Part shown: positions 17,343 through 29,011 of the stretch, piece by piece
Layout of the letters: each line of letters opens with the position of its first letter
How positions within the stretch are numbered: position 1 is the stretch's first letter
NCBI GenBank assembly: GCA_016218725.1
Contig: JACRDB010000127.1
Span: 1 to 64,000, forward strand
DNA length: 64,000 nucleotides
Direction: 5' to 3'
DNA from: Deltaproteobacteria bacterium
Lineage (GTDB): Bacteria; Myxococcota_A; Polyangia; Polyangiales; Ga0077539
Notes under the pieces: model-generated
What the model saw: only the letters and a program-made list of their open reading frames with translations
Told to the model about the DNA's origin: nothing
Database searches by the model: none
Position numbers and translations under genes: made by a program

Positions 17343-18080
17343 CCGCCTCCGGCCGCTGGGCGAGCCCACGGCGGGGGCGGGAGCCGTGACAGCCGTCCCG
17401 TCCGCAAAGGTAACCCGCTCCGCGGCGACGCCCACGCCCGAGGGGCCGGGGCTCCCGCGGCCATCGACGGTCACCGTGTCACCACTTCGAACGCCGTGCC
17501 GGGCGACGGCCTGAGCGAGCCGAGGCCGCAGGTACGCGGTGCTCCCATCGGACAGGAGCAGCATGCGCGGCGCGCCGTGGGGGCCGCTCACCACCTGCTG
17601 CACGGTGCCCCGGGAGGTGTGGGCCGGCAGCGCCTGGAGCCGCGCCTGCATGGCCCCTCGGCGACCGAAGCGCCCGCGGTGGCCCTCGCCTCGCGGGCCC
17701 TGGCGCGCTCCGGGCGGGGGCCCCGCCGGAGCCTGGACGAGCACGGTGCCATCCTGGGCCCTCACCGTGGCGCGGTGTACGATGGAGGGCGCGCCGGGCC
17801 GAGCGAAGCCGTCGACCTGGACGGCGACCCCCGGGCGTACCCTGGAGGCCAGGTCCTCGGCGCCGCGGCCCACGAAGACCACGGTCCCGTCGGTGAGCGC
17901 GAAGCCTCGGGCGCGGCCACCGGGGCCCACCAGGAGGCGCGCCACGGCGCCAGAGGCGTGCACCGGCACGGGCTCCGCCCGCGGACGAGCGCCCACGGGG
18001 GGAGCGGGCGCCTGGGCCGAAGCCGCCGCGGGGACCGAGAGGGCGAAAAACAGAGAGCAGAGGACTGATCGAAGGTTCAT
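17340..18080 (-). CDS. Secreted DUF5666-like protein
   Basis: The product is 246 residues with a signal peptide ending in ASA-Q. Two similar beta-rich segments, around residues 40-100 and 155-225, follow the theme of a short barrel: G-V-V or A-R-L, LxDGTxVxV, VRPGxxVxVDG. This resembles DUF5666. Between them lies a Pro/Gly/Arg-rich stretch. ATG 18080 was chosen over an upstream in-frame codon because AGGAGG stands seven bases before it. It heads the kinase-regulator operon and may supply or modulate its signal. The domain call is by pattern only. Confidence 0.7.
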   Translation of the reverse strand: MNLRSVLCSLFFALSVPAAASAQAPAPPVGARPRAEPVPVHASGAVARLLVGPGGRARGFALTDGTVVFVGRGAEDLASRVRPGVAVQVDGFARPGAPSIVHRATVRAQDGTVLVQAPAGPPPGARQGPRGEGHRGRFGRRGAMQARLQALPAHTSRGTVQQVVSGPHGAPRMLLLSDGSTAYLRPRLAQAVARHGVRSGDTVTVDGRGSPGPSGVGVAAERVTFADGTAVTAPAPAVGSPSGRRR

Positions 18081-18087
18081 GGCGACG

Positions 18088-18093
18088 CCTCCT
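18088..18093 (-). promoter_or_regulatory. Perfect Shine-Dalgarno AGGAGG
   Basis: AGGAGG on the minus strand lies seven bases from the ATG at 18080 and fixes that start. It contrasts with the leaderless-type starts common in this window. Confidence 0.7.
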
Positions 18094-18260
18094 GAGCGTG
18101 GGACGAGAGCACTCAATGCGGCCCGCGTGCCAGCGGTAAACCCTTGGAAATCATTAGGGAATCTCTCCCATCCTGGGCGCTGGACCGTCGCCCGGGCAGA
18201 CAGGTGTCATCCAGCGCGACACCCCTTGTCCTCCGCCAGGGACGATTCATATTCAGTCGT

Positions 18261-19238
18261 ATGATCAAGAACCCAACGGTAGGTAGGTTCATGTGGGTGT
18301 CGGTCCTACTACTACATGGGTGTGCCCAGGCCGAGGCCGGCCCCGAGGGGTCGGTGCAGGGGGTGGTGGAGTTCACCGAGCAGGTGGTGGCGTTTGAGAG
18401 CCCCGGGAGGGTGCGGGAGGTGAGCATCCACCGAGGCGACACGGTGAGCGCCGGGCAGGCGGTGGCGGCGCTGGACTCGGAGGTGGCGTCGCTGGCGAGG
18501 CAGGCCCGGGCGTCGGAGCTGGCGATGGCGCAGGCGCAGCTACGGCTCCTGCGCTCGGGGGTGCGCCGGGAGGAGCTGCGCGCGACGGAGCACCAGCTGG
18601 AAGCCGCCAGGGCCAACGAGCAGACCGTGGAGGGGGCGCTGTCTCGGGCGAGGGCGTTGGTGACCCAGGGGGCCTTGCCCTCTACGGCCACGGAGGAGCC
18701 CGAGGCACAGCGGAACCGCGCCCGCGCCGAGCGCATGGTGCTGGAGGAGCGGCTGCGCGCGCAGAGGGCCGGGGCCCGCACGGCGGAGCTGGACGCCGCG
18801 GAGGCCAGGGTGGAGGCCGCCACCCACGCCCTGCAGGTGGAGGACGCGCGGCTCGCGCGCATGGCGCTGCGCAGCCCGCTCGCGGGCACGGTGCTGGACG
18901 TGCTGGTGGACCCCGGGGACGTGGTCGCGCCGGGCACGCCCGTGGCCACCGTGGCGGACCTGGAGCGTCCGTACGTGGACGTGTTCGTGCCTCAGGCCCG
19001 GGTCGCGGGCCTCCGCGTGGGGCAGCCGGTGACCGTGAGGGTGGACAGCGGCCCGAGGCCCCTGCGAGGCTCCGTCGAGGACATCGGGCGGCGCACGGAG
19101 TTCTCTCCGCGGTACCTGTTCTCGCCGCAGGAGCGCTTCAGCCTGGTGCTGCGCGTGCGGGTGCGGGTGGAGGACCCGGGGCATGCGCTCCACGCGGGGG
19201 TGCCGGCGTTCGTCACGCTCCGGGGCGGCGCGCCGTGA
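18261..19238 (+). CDS. HlyD-family periplasmic adaptor lipoprotein of an ABC efflux pump
   Basis: The product is 325 residues with a signal ending in the lipobox LLHGC. A split lipoyl-like half (ESPGRVREVSIHRGDTVSAGQAVAALDS) is followed by a long alpha-helical hairpin (residues about 80-190). The second lipoyl half (LRSPLAGTVLDVLVDPGDVV) and a beta-barrel domain come next. This is the normal order for adaptors that bridge an inner-membrane pump to an outer-membrane channel. It overlaps the ATPase gene by four bases (GTGA). ATG 18261 gives basic residues before the hydrophobic core. An alternative ATG at 18291 would leave an unusually short signal. Confidence 0.9.
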   Translation: MIKNPTVGRFMWVSVLLLHGCAQAEAGPEGSVQGVVEFTEQVVAFESPGRVREVSIHRGDTVSAGQAVAALDSEVASLARQARASELAMAQAQLRLLRSGVRREELRATEHQLEAARANEQTVEGALSRARALVTQGALPSTATEEPEAQRNRARAERMVLEERLRAQRAGARTAELDAAEARVEAATHALQVEDARLARMALRSPLAGTVLDVLVDPGDVVAPGTPVATVADLERPYVDVFVPQARVAGLRVGQPVTVRVDSGPRPLRGSVEDIGRRTEFSPRYLFSPQERFSLVLRVRVRVEDPGHALHAGVPAFVTLRGGAP

Positions 19239-20194
19239 CCGGCGGGGACGTCATCGTCGAGACGGAGCACCTCTCAAGGCGCTTCGGGAGCCTGGTGGCC
19301 GTGCGGGACGTCTCGCTCCGGGTGCATCGGGGCGAGATCTTCGGCGTCCTGGGCGCAAACGGCGCGGGCAAGAGCACCACCATTCGTATGTTGTGCGGCA
19401 TCCTCGACCCCACCGGCGGCCGGGGCACCGTGGTCGGCCATGACATCCTCCGGGAGCCCGAGAAGATCAAGTCCCGCATCGGGTACATGACCCAGCGCTT
19501 CTCCCTCTATGAAGACCTCACGGTGCTAGAGAACCTGCGCTTCTACGCGGGCATCTACGGCGTCCCGAGGGCGCGCCGGGCCGCCCGCATCGACGAGATC
19601 CTCGCCAGGGCCGGGCTCCACGGCCGCGCGAAGCAGCTCGCTGGGACCCTCTCCGGGGGCTGGAAGCAGCGCGTGGCCCTCGCCTGCGCCACCATCCACG
19701 CGCCGCCGCTCCTGTTCCTCGACGAGCCCACCGCGGGCGTGGACCCGGTGTCCCGCCGGGAGTTCTGGGACCAGATCCACCGCGAGGCCTCCGACGGCAC
19801 CACGATCCTGGTGACCACCCACTACATGGACGAGGCCGAGCGCTGCCACCGCCTGGCGTTCATCTTCCGCGGGGCCGTGCTGGACGAGGGCACCCCCTCG
19901 GAGGTGCTGGAGCGTCGGCGCCTGCGCGTGGCAGAGCTCCAGCTCCAGGGCTCGCTCCGCGCCGCGGAGCTACTGCGGGCCCACCCCTCGGTGGACGAGG
20001 TCGGGCACTTCGGGCACCTCCTGCGCGTGGCCACCCGGGACCTCACCGATCCCGTGGCGCTCGCCCGGGAGGTGCTCTCCGCCGACGGCCTGGCGGTGGA
20101 CAGCGCCCGCGAGGTGCGCCCCACCATCGAGGACGCCTTCGTGTCCATGGTGCGCGAGGACGCCCGCGCCGCGAACAATGGAGGGGGCGCGTGA
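19235..20194 (+). CDS. ABC transporter ATP-binding protein, efflux type
   Basis: The product is 319 residues. It has Walker A GANGAGKST, the Q-loop segment MTQRFSLYEDLTV, signature LSGGW, Walker B LLFLDEPTAGVD and the switch His in TTHYMDEA. The C-terminal 90 residues are the usual extension of the drug/antibiotic ABC-2 subfamily. It is translationally coupled on both sides (GTGA overlaps) to the adaptor and the permease, so all three form one pump. It energises export in the cytoplasm. Substrate unknown. Confidence 0.95.
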   Translation: MTGGDVIVETEHLSRRFGSLVAVRDVSLRVHRGEIFGVLGANGAGKSTTIRMLCGILDPTGGRGTVVGHDILREPEKIKSRIGYMTQRFSLYEDLTVLENLRFYAGIYGVPRARRAARIDEILARAGLHGRAKQLAGTLSGGWKQRVALACATIHAPPLLFLDEPTAGVDPVSRREFWDQIHREASDGTTILVTTHYMDEAERCHRLAFIFRGAVLDEGTPSEVLERRRLRVAELQLQGSLRAAELLRAHPSVDEVGHFGHLLRVATRDLTDPVALAREVLSADGLAVDSAREVRPTIEDAFVSMVREDARAANNGGGA

Positions 20195-21315
20195 ATCGGC
20201 TCCTGGCCATCGCCCGCAAGGAGCTCCTCCAGCTCCGCAGGGACCGGCTCACCCTCGCCATGATGGTGATGCTCCCGGTGATCCAGCTCCTGCTCTTCGG
20301 GTACGCGCTCAACACCGACGTGAGGCACCTGCCCACGGTGGTCCTCGACCAGGACCGCTCCCGCGCCTCCAGGGACTTCGTGCGCTCCATGGAGTCCACC
20401 GGCGTCTTTGACATCAAGGGCCAGGTCGTGGACGAGGCCGAGGCCGAGCGGGCGCTGCGCTCGGGCCGCGCCCGGGTGGTGCTGGTGGCGCCCGCGGGCT
20501 ACGGGACCGCCCTCGCGCGAGGGCGCCCCGCGAGGCTCCAGCTCCTGGTGGACGGCTCGGACCCGCAGACCGTGGCGAGCGCCAGCAGCACCGCGGCGTC
20601 GCTGGCGGCGGTGCGCTCGGCGGAGGTGGCCACGCGTCGCCTGGCGCTCCAGGGGATGGCCGCGCCGCCCCCCGCCGTGAGCCTGGAGCCGTCCATCTGG
20701 TACAACCCGGACCTGCGCACGGCGGTGTTCATCGTGCCGGGCCTCGTCGGGGTGATTCTTACCATGACCATGGTGATGCTCACCGCCATGGCCATCGCCC
20801 GGGAGCGCGAGCGCGGCACCCTGGAGCAGCTCGTGGTGTCGCCCATCCGGAAGCTGGAGCTGGTGGCCGGCAAGATCCTCCCATACGTGCTCATCGGGTA
20901 CATCCAGATGACCCTGGTGCTCGCCCTCGGCCGGGCGGTCTTCGGAGTGCCCCTGGTGGGCTCCCTCGGGCTCCTCTACGCGCTGGCGTCGGTGTTCATC
21001 GCCGCGAATCTCTCCCTCGGGCTCTTCTTCTCCACCCTCGCCCAGACGCAGCAGCAGGCGATGCAGATGAGCTTCTTCTTCCTCCTGCCGAACATCCTCC
21101 TGTCGGGCTTCATGTTCCCCTGGGAGGCCATGCCGCTCCCCGCCAGGCTCCTGTCGCAACTCCTGCCCCTGACGCACTTTCTGCGCATCGTGCGGGGGAT
21201 CGTGCTCAAGGGCGCCACCTGGACGGACCTCTCCGGCGAGCTCTACTGGATGGTGGGGATCCTCTGCGCGCTGGTCACCCTGGCCTCGGTGCGCTTCTCC
21301 AAGAAGGTGGCCTGA
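20191..21315 (+). CDS. ABC-2 type permease of the efflux pump
   Basis: The product is 374 residues. One N-terminal membrane helix (LAMMVMLPVIQLLLFGYAL) is followed by a periplasmic domain of about 140 residues. A cluster of five helices in the C-terminal half includes the conserved RERERGTLEQLVVSPI coupling segment. This matches the YhhJ/YbhR type that works with an HlyD adaptor. Only one permease gene is present, so a homodimer is likely. The GTG start overlaps the ATPase stop. Confidence 0.94.
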   Translation: MNRLLAIARKELLQLRRDRLTLAMMVMLPVIQLLLFGYALNTDVRHLPTVVLDQDRSRASRDFVRSMESTGVFDIKGQVVDEAEAERALRSGRARVVLVAPAGYGTALARGRPARLQLLVDGSDPQTVASASSTAASLAAVRSAEVATRRLALQGMAAPPPAVSLEPSIWYNPDLRTAVFIVPGLVGVILTMTMVMLTAMAIARERERGTLEQLVVSPIRKLELVAGKILPYVLIGYIQMTLVLALGRAVFGVPLVGSLGLLYALASVFIAANLSLGLFFSTLAQTQQQAMQMSFFFLLPNILLSGFMFPWEAMPLPARLLSQLLPLTHFLRIVRGIVLKGATWTDLSGELYWMVGILCALVTLASVRFSKKVA

Positions 21316-21317
21316 CC

Positions 21318-21956
21318 GTGGCCAGGCCTCGTAAAGACCTTCGCGAGCGGCTCCTCGCCTCCGCCCGCGCGCTCTTCCTCCGGGACGGCGTGGACGGCGC
21401 CTCGCTGCGCGCCATCGCCAAGGGCGCCGGCGCCAGCCTCGGGATGGTATACTATTATTTCCCCTCCAAGGACGAGCTCTTCTTCGCCGTCGTGGAGGAC
21501 GTCTACGCCGGGCTCCTGGCGGAGCTCTCCGTGGCCCTCAAGCCCGACGCCACGCCCGAGGCGCGGCTCCAGCGGCTCTTCCTCCGGATGGCGGCGATTG
21601 ATGCCCGGGAGGTGGACACCCTGCGCCTGGTGCTGCGCGAGATGCTCCTGAGCTCCGAGCGGCTGGAGAAGCTCCTCGGCCGCGTGGCCACCGGGCACCT
21701 GCCGATGATGCTGGAGTTCGTGCTGGAGGCCCGCGCCCTTGGGAAGATGCGCGAGGCCCAGCACCCGGTGGTGCAGGCGGCGTCGTCGGTGCTCCTGGCG
21801 GTGGTGCCCCAGCTCGCCCTGCGGCGCGTACGGGCCAGCGTGCCGGAGCTCCCCACGCCGGAGCCCGAGGACCTCGCCCGGATGTTCCTGGACGTGCTCC
21901 TCGGGGGCATCGCGGCGCGCCCCGCTCAGGGCGGAGGCGGCGGCATGGAGTCCTGA
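21318..21956 (+). CDS. TetR-family repressor, probable local regulator of the pump
   Basis: The product is 212 residues. Residues 1-60 form the TetR helix-turn-helix, with GVDGASLRAIAKGAGASLGMVYYYFPSKDELF. The C-terminal ligand domain is not specific. The gene starts two bases after the permease stop, so it is part of the pump operon and probably represses it until a substrate binds. Its 3' end overlaps the convergent AI-2E-family gene by 31 bases, and its last residues are Gly-rich. Confidence 0.92.
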   Translation: MARPRKDLRERLLASARALFLRDGVDGASLRAIAKGAGASLGMVYYYFPSKDELFFAVVEDVYAGLLAELSVALKPDATPEARLQRLFLRMAAIDAREVDTLRLVLREMLLSSERLEKLLGRVATGHLPMMLEFVLEARALGKMREAQHPVVQAASSVLLAVVPQLALRRVRASVPELPTPEPEDLARMFLDVLLGGIAARPAQGGGGGMES

Positions 21957-23113
21957 CCGCGGTCCCACGGCAGGGCATGCTTCTTCCAGTGCAGGAACAC
22001 CGTCTGGAGGATGGACAGCGTAGGCACCGCGAGGAGCGCCCCGAGGATCCCGAAGAAGTGCTCCCCGGCCAAAAGCGAGAGGACCACCAGCACGGGGTGG
22101 GTGCGGGCCGCGTCTCCCATGATCTTGGGGTTCAGGAGGTTGGCCTCGACCTGGTGGATCCCGACGATCCACAGGAGCACGAAGAGCGCGGTGCCGAAGC
22201 TCTGCGTGAGCCCGATGGCCACCGCGGGCACGGAGCTCATGATGGAACCGAAGATGGGCACGATGGACATCACCCCGGCCACCAGGGCCAGGATGGGCCA
22301 GGCCTTGAGCCCCGCGAGGGCAAAGCCCACCGCGGAGAGCATGCCATTCACCATGCAGATCAGGAGCTGCCCGCGCACCACCCCCGAGAGGCCCCGGTCC
22401 AGGCGGCCCAGGAGCTCATCGAAGGACCGGCGCGAGCGCGGGCGCACCAGGCTCCGGAAGAACGCGAAGACACGCTCCTCGGTGACCAGCAGGTAGGCGC
22501 TCACCATCAGGGTCATGAAGAACCGGAAGACCCCGCCGATGATGCCGCCGATGATGCCACCCGCCACGCCCACGATGTCCCCGGCGTGGCCCTCGCCGAG
22601 CGTGCGCAAGCGCCGCTGGAGCGCCTGGAGCTCCGCCGAGGCGGGGTTGGCCGGGAGGGTCAGCTCGCCGCCCGCGGAGCTGCCGCCGGAGCCGGAGCCG
22701 CTGCCGACGCTCGTGCCCGCGACGCGCGCGCTCCAGGCGCGGATCGTGGGCACCCAGCGGCGCTCGACCTCGCGGCGTAGCGACGGCACCTCCTGCACGA
22801 TGAACACCCGGACCTGCTGGGCCAGCGGGGGAATGGCGTTCACGATGCCTACGGTGAGCCCCGTCAGGAGCAGGGCGTAGAGCACCACCACCACGGCCCA
22901 GCGCGGGGCGCGGCGCCCGCCGACGTGGAGGCGCTCGACCCAGGTGACCAGCGGGTGCAGGACATACGCCAGCACGGCGCCCAGGACGAAGGGCAGGAGC
23001 ACGGCCCGGAAGGCCACCAGGAGCGCCGTCACGACCACCGCGGAGGTGCCCAGGAAGAGCCTCCTGCGCCGCGTCGACGCCGCGTCGTCGGGGTCCGTGG
23101 GGTCTTCGCTCAT
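21926..23113 (-). CDS. AI-2E/PerM-family membrane permease
   Basis: The product is 395 residues with about seven or eight membrane helices. Family marks are the N-terminal FVLGAVLAYVLHPLVTWVER, the soluble loop with QVRVFIVQEVPSLRREVERR, the central GQLLICMVNGMLSAVGFALAGL and the C-terminal GIHQVEANLLNPKIMG. The Gly/Ser-rich insert in the loop is longer than I would expect. The ATG overlaps the HIT gene stop (ATGA). Family members export small molecules or act as antiporters. The substrate here is unknown. Confidence 0.9.
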   Translation of the reverse strand: MSEDPTDPDDAASTRRRRLFLGTSAVVVTALLVAFRAVLLPFVLGAVLAYVLHPLVTWVERLHVGGRRAPRWAVVVVLYALLLTGLTVGIVNAIPPLAQQVRVFIVQEVPSLRREVERRWVPTIRAWSARVAGTSVGSGSGSGGSSAGGELTLPANPASAELQALQRRLRTLGEGHAGDIVGVAGGIIGGIIGGVFRFFMTLMVSAYLLVTEERVFAFFRSLVRPRSRRSFDELLGRLDRGLSGVVRGQLLICMVNGMLSAVGFALAGLKAWPILALVAGVMSIVPIFGSIMSSVPAVAIGLTQSFGTALFVLLWIVGIHQVEANLLNPKIMGDAARTHPVLVVLSLLAGEHFFGILGALLAVPTLSILQTVFLHWKKHALPWDRGQDSMPPPPP

Positions 23114-23619
23114 CCCTGCAGGGGCTCGAAATGGGGCCGCAGCCGCGCCCAGGAGTCGTCCAGGTGCTCGGGCATCACGCTCACCCCCGCGATCACCGGC
23201 ATGAAATTCAGGTCCCCGCTCCAGCGCGGGACCAGGTGCACGTGGAGGTGCTCGGCGATGCCCGCCCCCGCCGCGGCCCCGAGGTTGATCCCGAGGTTCA
23301 CCCCCTGGGCGTTGCACGCGGTCCGGAGGGCCGTGGTGGCGTCCCGCGCCAGGTCAAAGAGGGCGGTGTGGTCCTCCTGGGTGAGCCCCGAGAGGTCGCT
23401 GGCGTGGGCCCTGGGCACCACCATCAGGTGCCCGGCCGCGAAGGGGTAGCGGTTCAGCATCACGAAGGCCCTGGGGCGCTCACAAAGGACCAGGTTCTCC
23501 CGGTGCCTCGCGGGCCCCTGGGCGGGGTACTCGCAGAAGATGCAATGGGGCGCCCTGGGACCACGGATGTAGGCCATCCTCCAGGGCGCCCAGAGCTGCT
23601 GACGTTCGGCCTCGGCCAT
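23110..23619 (-). CDS. HIT-family nucleotide hydrolase/phosphorylase
   Basis: The product is 169 residues. The catalytic triad HLHVH is in EHLHVHLVPRW, and an N-terminal CxxC (CIFCEYP) suits a zinc site as in the AP4A phosphorylase/FHIT-like branch. WAPWRMAYI near the start is typical of that branch. The ATG at 23619 was chosen to place this motif at the N-terminus. A GTG at 23643 is possible. Likely substrates are dinucleoside polyphosphates. It is coupled to the AI-2E-family gene. Confidence 0.9.
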   Translation of the reverse strand: MAEAERQQLWAPWRMAYIRGPRAPHCIFCEYPAQGPARHRENLVLCERPRAFVMLNRYPFAAGHLMVVPRAHASDLSGLTQEDHTALFDLARDATTALRTACNAQGVNLGINLGAAAGAGIAEHLHVHLVPRWSGDLNFMPVIAGVSVMPEHLDDSWARLRPHFEPLQG

Positions 23620-23677
23620 GCGGTCCCGCGCGGAAGCATGCACGCAGGACCGCGTGAATTCAAGCCGAGGCTGGACC

Positions 23678-25423
<1,746 letters not shown>

Positions 25424-25603
25424 GCAGTGTCTTCTCAGCCGTCCTTTCAAGGGAGATTGTTCCGGTAGGTGGATGTAGGTAACCAACCACACCTGCCCGC
25501 CGAAGGGGTTGGAGGCGCTCCACGGGGACCATCCCCGGGAGGACCTTGGACCGCATGACGGGTTCAGGGTCGGAGGGCGCACACGCCCCGGAACGAGCCG
25601 GGG

Positions 25604-25628
25604 TGTCTAATCGACATTTCCCCAGGTG

Positions 25629-25632
<4 letters not shown>
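25604..25632 (-). promoter_or_regulatory. Consensus-like sigma-70 promoter of rpsA
   Basis: On the minus strand TTGACA (25627-25632) and TAGACA (25604-25609) are separated by exactly 17 bases. The expected start leaves an untranslated leader of roughly 170 bases before the rpsA ATG. The -35 overlaps the stop of the upstream regulator gene. Confidence 0.65.
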
Positions 25633-27068
<1,436 letters not shown>

Positions 27069-27114
27069 GCCGGGAGCGGCAACGCCCGAAGGCCCCCCTC
27101 CCTTCCCGCGGACA

Positions 27115-27699
27115 TCAGCCCATCGGGAGCTCCTTCACCATCCGGGAGAGGGCCTTGAAGTGCACGTTCTTCGCGTCCCCGAGGAGGTCGAAGACGCAGG
27201 TCTCCGTGGTGGTCACCTGCACCCCGTGGCGCCCCAGGAGCTCCAACGCCACCCGGCGGCAGTCCGGGTCCCGGGAGGCCACCGCGTCGAACGGCACATG
27301 CGCGGAGTACCCCCGCCGGACCAGCTCCCGCGCTGTCTGGAAGACACACACATGCGCCTCCATCCCGACGACGATGACCGACCGGACGCTGGACTGGGCG
27401 AGGGCCCTGGGGATCTCGGGCGGGCCCATGGCCGAGAAGATGGTCTTCTCCACCACCCTTGGCCGGGGCTGGGTGGCCTCCAGTCGGAGCCGGAGCGAGG
27501 GGTGCGTGGGGCCCAGGCCCTGGGGGTAGTGCTCGGTGACGAAGAGCGGCAAGGCGAAGCGTGAGGCGGTCTCCACGAGGAGCTCGCAGGAGGCGAGCAT
27601 GCGCGTGGCGAGGGCGGAGGGCATCGCGGCGACGAGGCGCTCCTGCACGTCCACCACCAGGAGGGCCGTCTGTCCCGCGGCGAGGGTGATCGCGTCCAT
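27115..27699 (-). CDS. Isochorismatase-like cysteine hydrolase
   Basis: The product is 194 residues. The catalytic triad of the family is visible: D17 in LLVVDVQE, K85 in VVEKTIFSA and C118 in GMEAHVCV. The closest pattern is the nicotinamidase-related group found in many bacteria without known substrate. The ATG lies ten bases after TGCTACGCT on the minus strand with no Shine-Dalgarno sequence. The gene is not obviously tied to its neighbours. Confidence 0.9.
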   Translation of the reverse strand: MDAITLAAGQTALLVVDVQERLVAAMPSALATRMLASCELLVETASRFALPLFVTEHYPQGLGPTHPSLRLRLEATQPRPRVVEKTIFSAMGPPEIPRALAQSSVRSVIVVGMEAHVCVFQTARELVRRGYSAHVPFDAVASRDPDCRRVALELLGRHGVQVTTTETCVFDLLGDAKNVHFKALSRMVKELPMG

Positions 27700-27709
27700 G
27701 CTGATCGGG

Positions 27710-27718
27710 AGCGTAGCA
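27710..27718 (-). promoter_or_regulatory. Extended -10 (TGCTACGCT) for the isochorismatase-like gene
   Basis: On the minus strand TGC-TACGCT ends ten bases before the ATG at 27699, in the 50-base gap after the zinc-ribbon gene. Confidence 0.5.
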
Positions 27719-27749
27719 CCCTCGGCCCGGGGCTTCCCAGCCTCCGGGG

Positions 27750-28772
27750 TCAGCGCGCTCCGAGCGCGCGCAGAAGCCGCGCCAGGCGCTGTTGGATGGG
27801 CAGCGCGGAGCTGTCAACCAGCAGAGGGACCGGGAGCTCCCCCAGGAGGAGCTTGTCCTCCTGGACCTTGACCTGGACCTCCTTGAGCTCTGGCCAGGTG
27901 ACCGCCCCGGGGGCCTGGAGGAAGGCCCTCCAGGCGATGCGCCGGGGCGTCAGGATCCAGCCGTCGTCGCCCGCGCCGAAGAGGGTAGCGTCGTAGAGCG
28001 CCAGCAGCGGCTCGTCCTCCGGGAGGACCGCGGCGTGGACCGCGCGGGCGTTGCTCTCCTTCCGCGGCGGGATCTTCGGGCGGTAGGAGAGCTCAGGGTG
28101 GAGCTGGAGGTGGTCGCGGAAGAGCGCCAGCATCGCGTCGACGTCGGGCGCTCCGCCGAACCCTGCCAGGACCCCGAGCGCCGAGCCCGCGCCGCGGAAG
28201 GGCGCCTCCCTCCTCCGAGCCGCCGTGGCCAGCGCGACGAGGACCGGCGCGAGCCGGACGCGAAGGGCCTCGTGGCTGGGCAGCACATCGATCTTCGCGG
28301 CCATCACGGAGACCGCTGACTTGAGGTCGCCTACCGTGCTGGGGTCCAGGTCCTGCCAGCGGAGCGCCTCGGGGCGCTCCAGGAGGTTCTTCCAGCACAC
28401 CCCCCGCGCGGACAGCACGAAGCCCTCGCGGGCGCTACCGAAGACGGTGTCGTCATAGACCAACAGGGGCTCGTCGCCCTCCTCCAGGAACGCTCCGTGG
28501 AGCGCGCGCACGGAGCGCTCCTTGCGCGCAGGCAGCGGCGGAAAGTAGAGGTCCGCGGCGGCCCCGAACGCCTCGCGGAGGTAGGCCAGCAACGCCTCGC
28601 GCTCAAAGGGGAAGCGCGGCGCCGGGGGGGTGACGCGGGCGAGCTCGGTGCCCCTCGGGGCGCCCAGGAGCTCGCGCCCGCAGCGGGGACAGAAGGCCCA
28701 ACCCTCGGTGGGCGCGGGGGGCAGCTCACCGTCGCAGCCCGGACAACGCGCGGTGAAATCCTCCGAGCGCAT
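27750..28772 (-). CDS. Zinc-ribbon protein with two copies of a PH-like domain
   Basis: The product is 340 residues. A zinc ribbon is formed by C10, C13, C28 and C31. The rest is an internal duplication. LVYDDTVFGSAREGFVLS, followed by a W-K/R and about 120 residues, reappears as LALYDATLFGAGDDGWILT. Each copy is preceded by a helix and an ARKERS/PRKESN segment. This YDDTxFGSxxEGF pattern resembles small bacterial PH-like domains in cytoplasmic stress proteins. The start overlaps the stop of the small lipoprotein (TGATG). Function unknown. Confidence 0.78.
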   Translation of the reverse strand: MRSEDFTARCPGCDGELPPAPTEGWAFCPRCGRELLGAPRGTELARVTPPAPRFPFEREALLAYLREAFGAAADLYFPPLPARKERSVRALHGAFLEEGDEPLLVYDDTVFGSAREGFVLSARGVCWKNLLERPEALRWQDLDPSTVGDLKSAVSVMAAKIDVLPSHEALRVRLAPVLVALATAARRREAPFRGAGSALGVLAGFGGAPDVDAMLALFRDHLQLHPELSYRPKIPPRKESNARAVHAAVLPEDEPLLALYDATLFGAGDDGWILTPRRIAWRAFLQAPGAVTWPELKEVQVKVQEDKLLLGELPVPLLVDSSALPIQQRLARLLRALGAR

Positions 28773-29011
28773 CACCGCCCCAGGAGTCGGCGGGCCTCGG
28801 GGGCGAAGCGCGAGCTCGGGTAACGCTCCACCAGGAACTCCAGCGTGGCGCGCCGGGAGGCCTCGTCGCCGCGCTGGCCGAAGCGCTCGGCGAGGCCCCA
28901 CAGGGCGTCCCCCGGGGTGTCCTCGCGGGCTAGCTCGGGCCCCCGCCGAGTGGGGCACTGCACCGGCGCGACGCCGAGGAGGAGCGCCAGGAGGGGTGCC
29001 CTCGGGGTCAT
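28772..29011 (-). CDS. Small lipoprotein with a TPR-like helical repeat
   Basis: The product is 79 residues and lies in another frame of the region between thiG and the zinc-ribbon gene. Its ATG overlaps the thiG stop (ATGA) and its stop overlaps the next start, so it is a real coupled gene. It has a short signal ending in APVQC. After it comes one tetratricopeptide-like hairpin: ALWGLAERFGQRGDEASRRA, then LEFLVERYPSSRFAPEARRLL. It may belong to the class of short lipoproteins that help assemble outer-membrane complexes. Confidence 0.72.
   Translation of the reverse strand: MTPRAPLLALLLGVAPVQCPTRRGPELAREDTPGDALWGLAERFGQRGDEASRRATLEFLVERYPSSRFAPEARRLLGR

Noticed and set aside
18244..18266. 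A TetR operator in front of the HlyD adaptor gene
   Set aside because: The arms GATTCATA and TATGATC match only with a one-base offset, and the site would overlap the start codon. The evidence is too weak to list as a feature.
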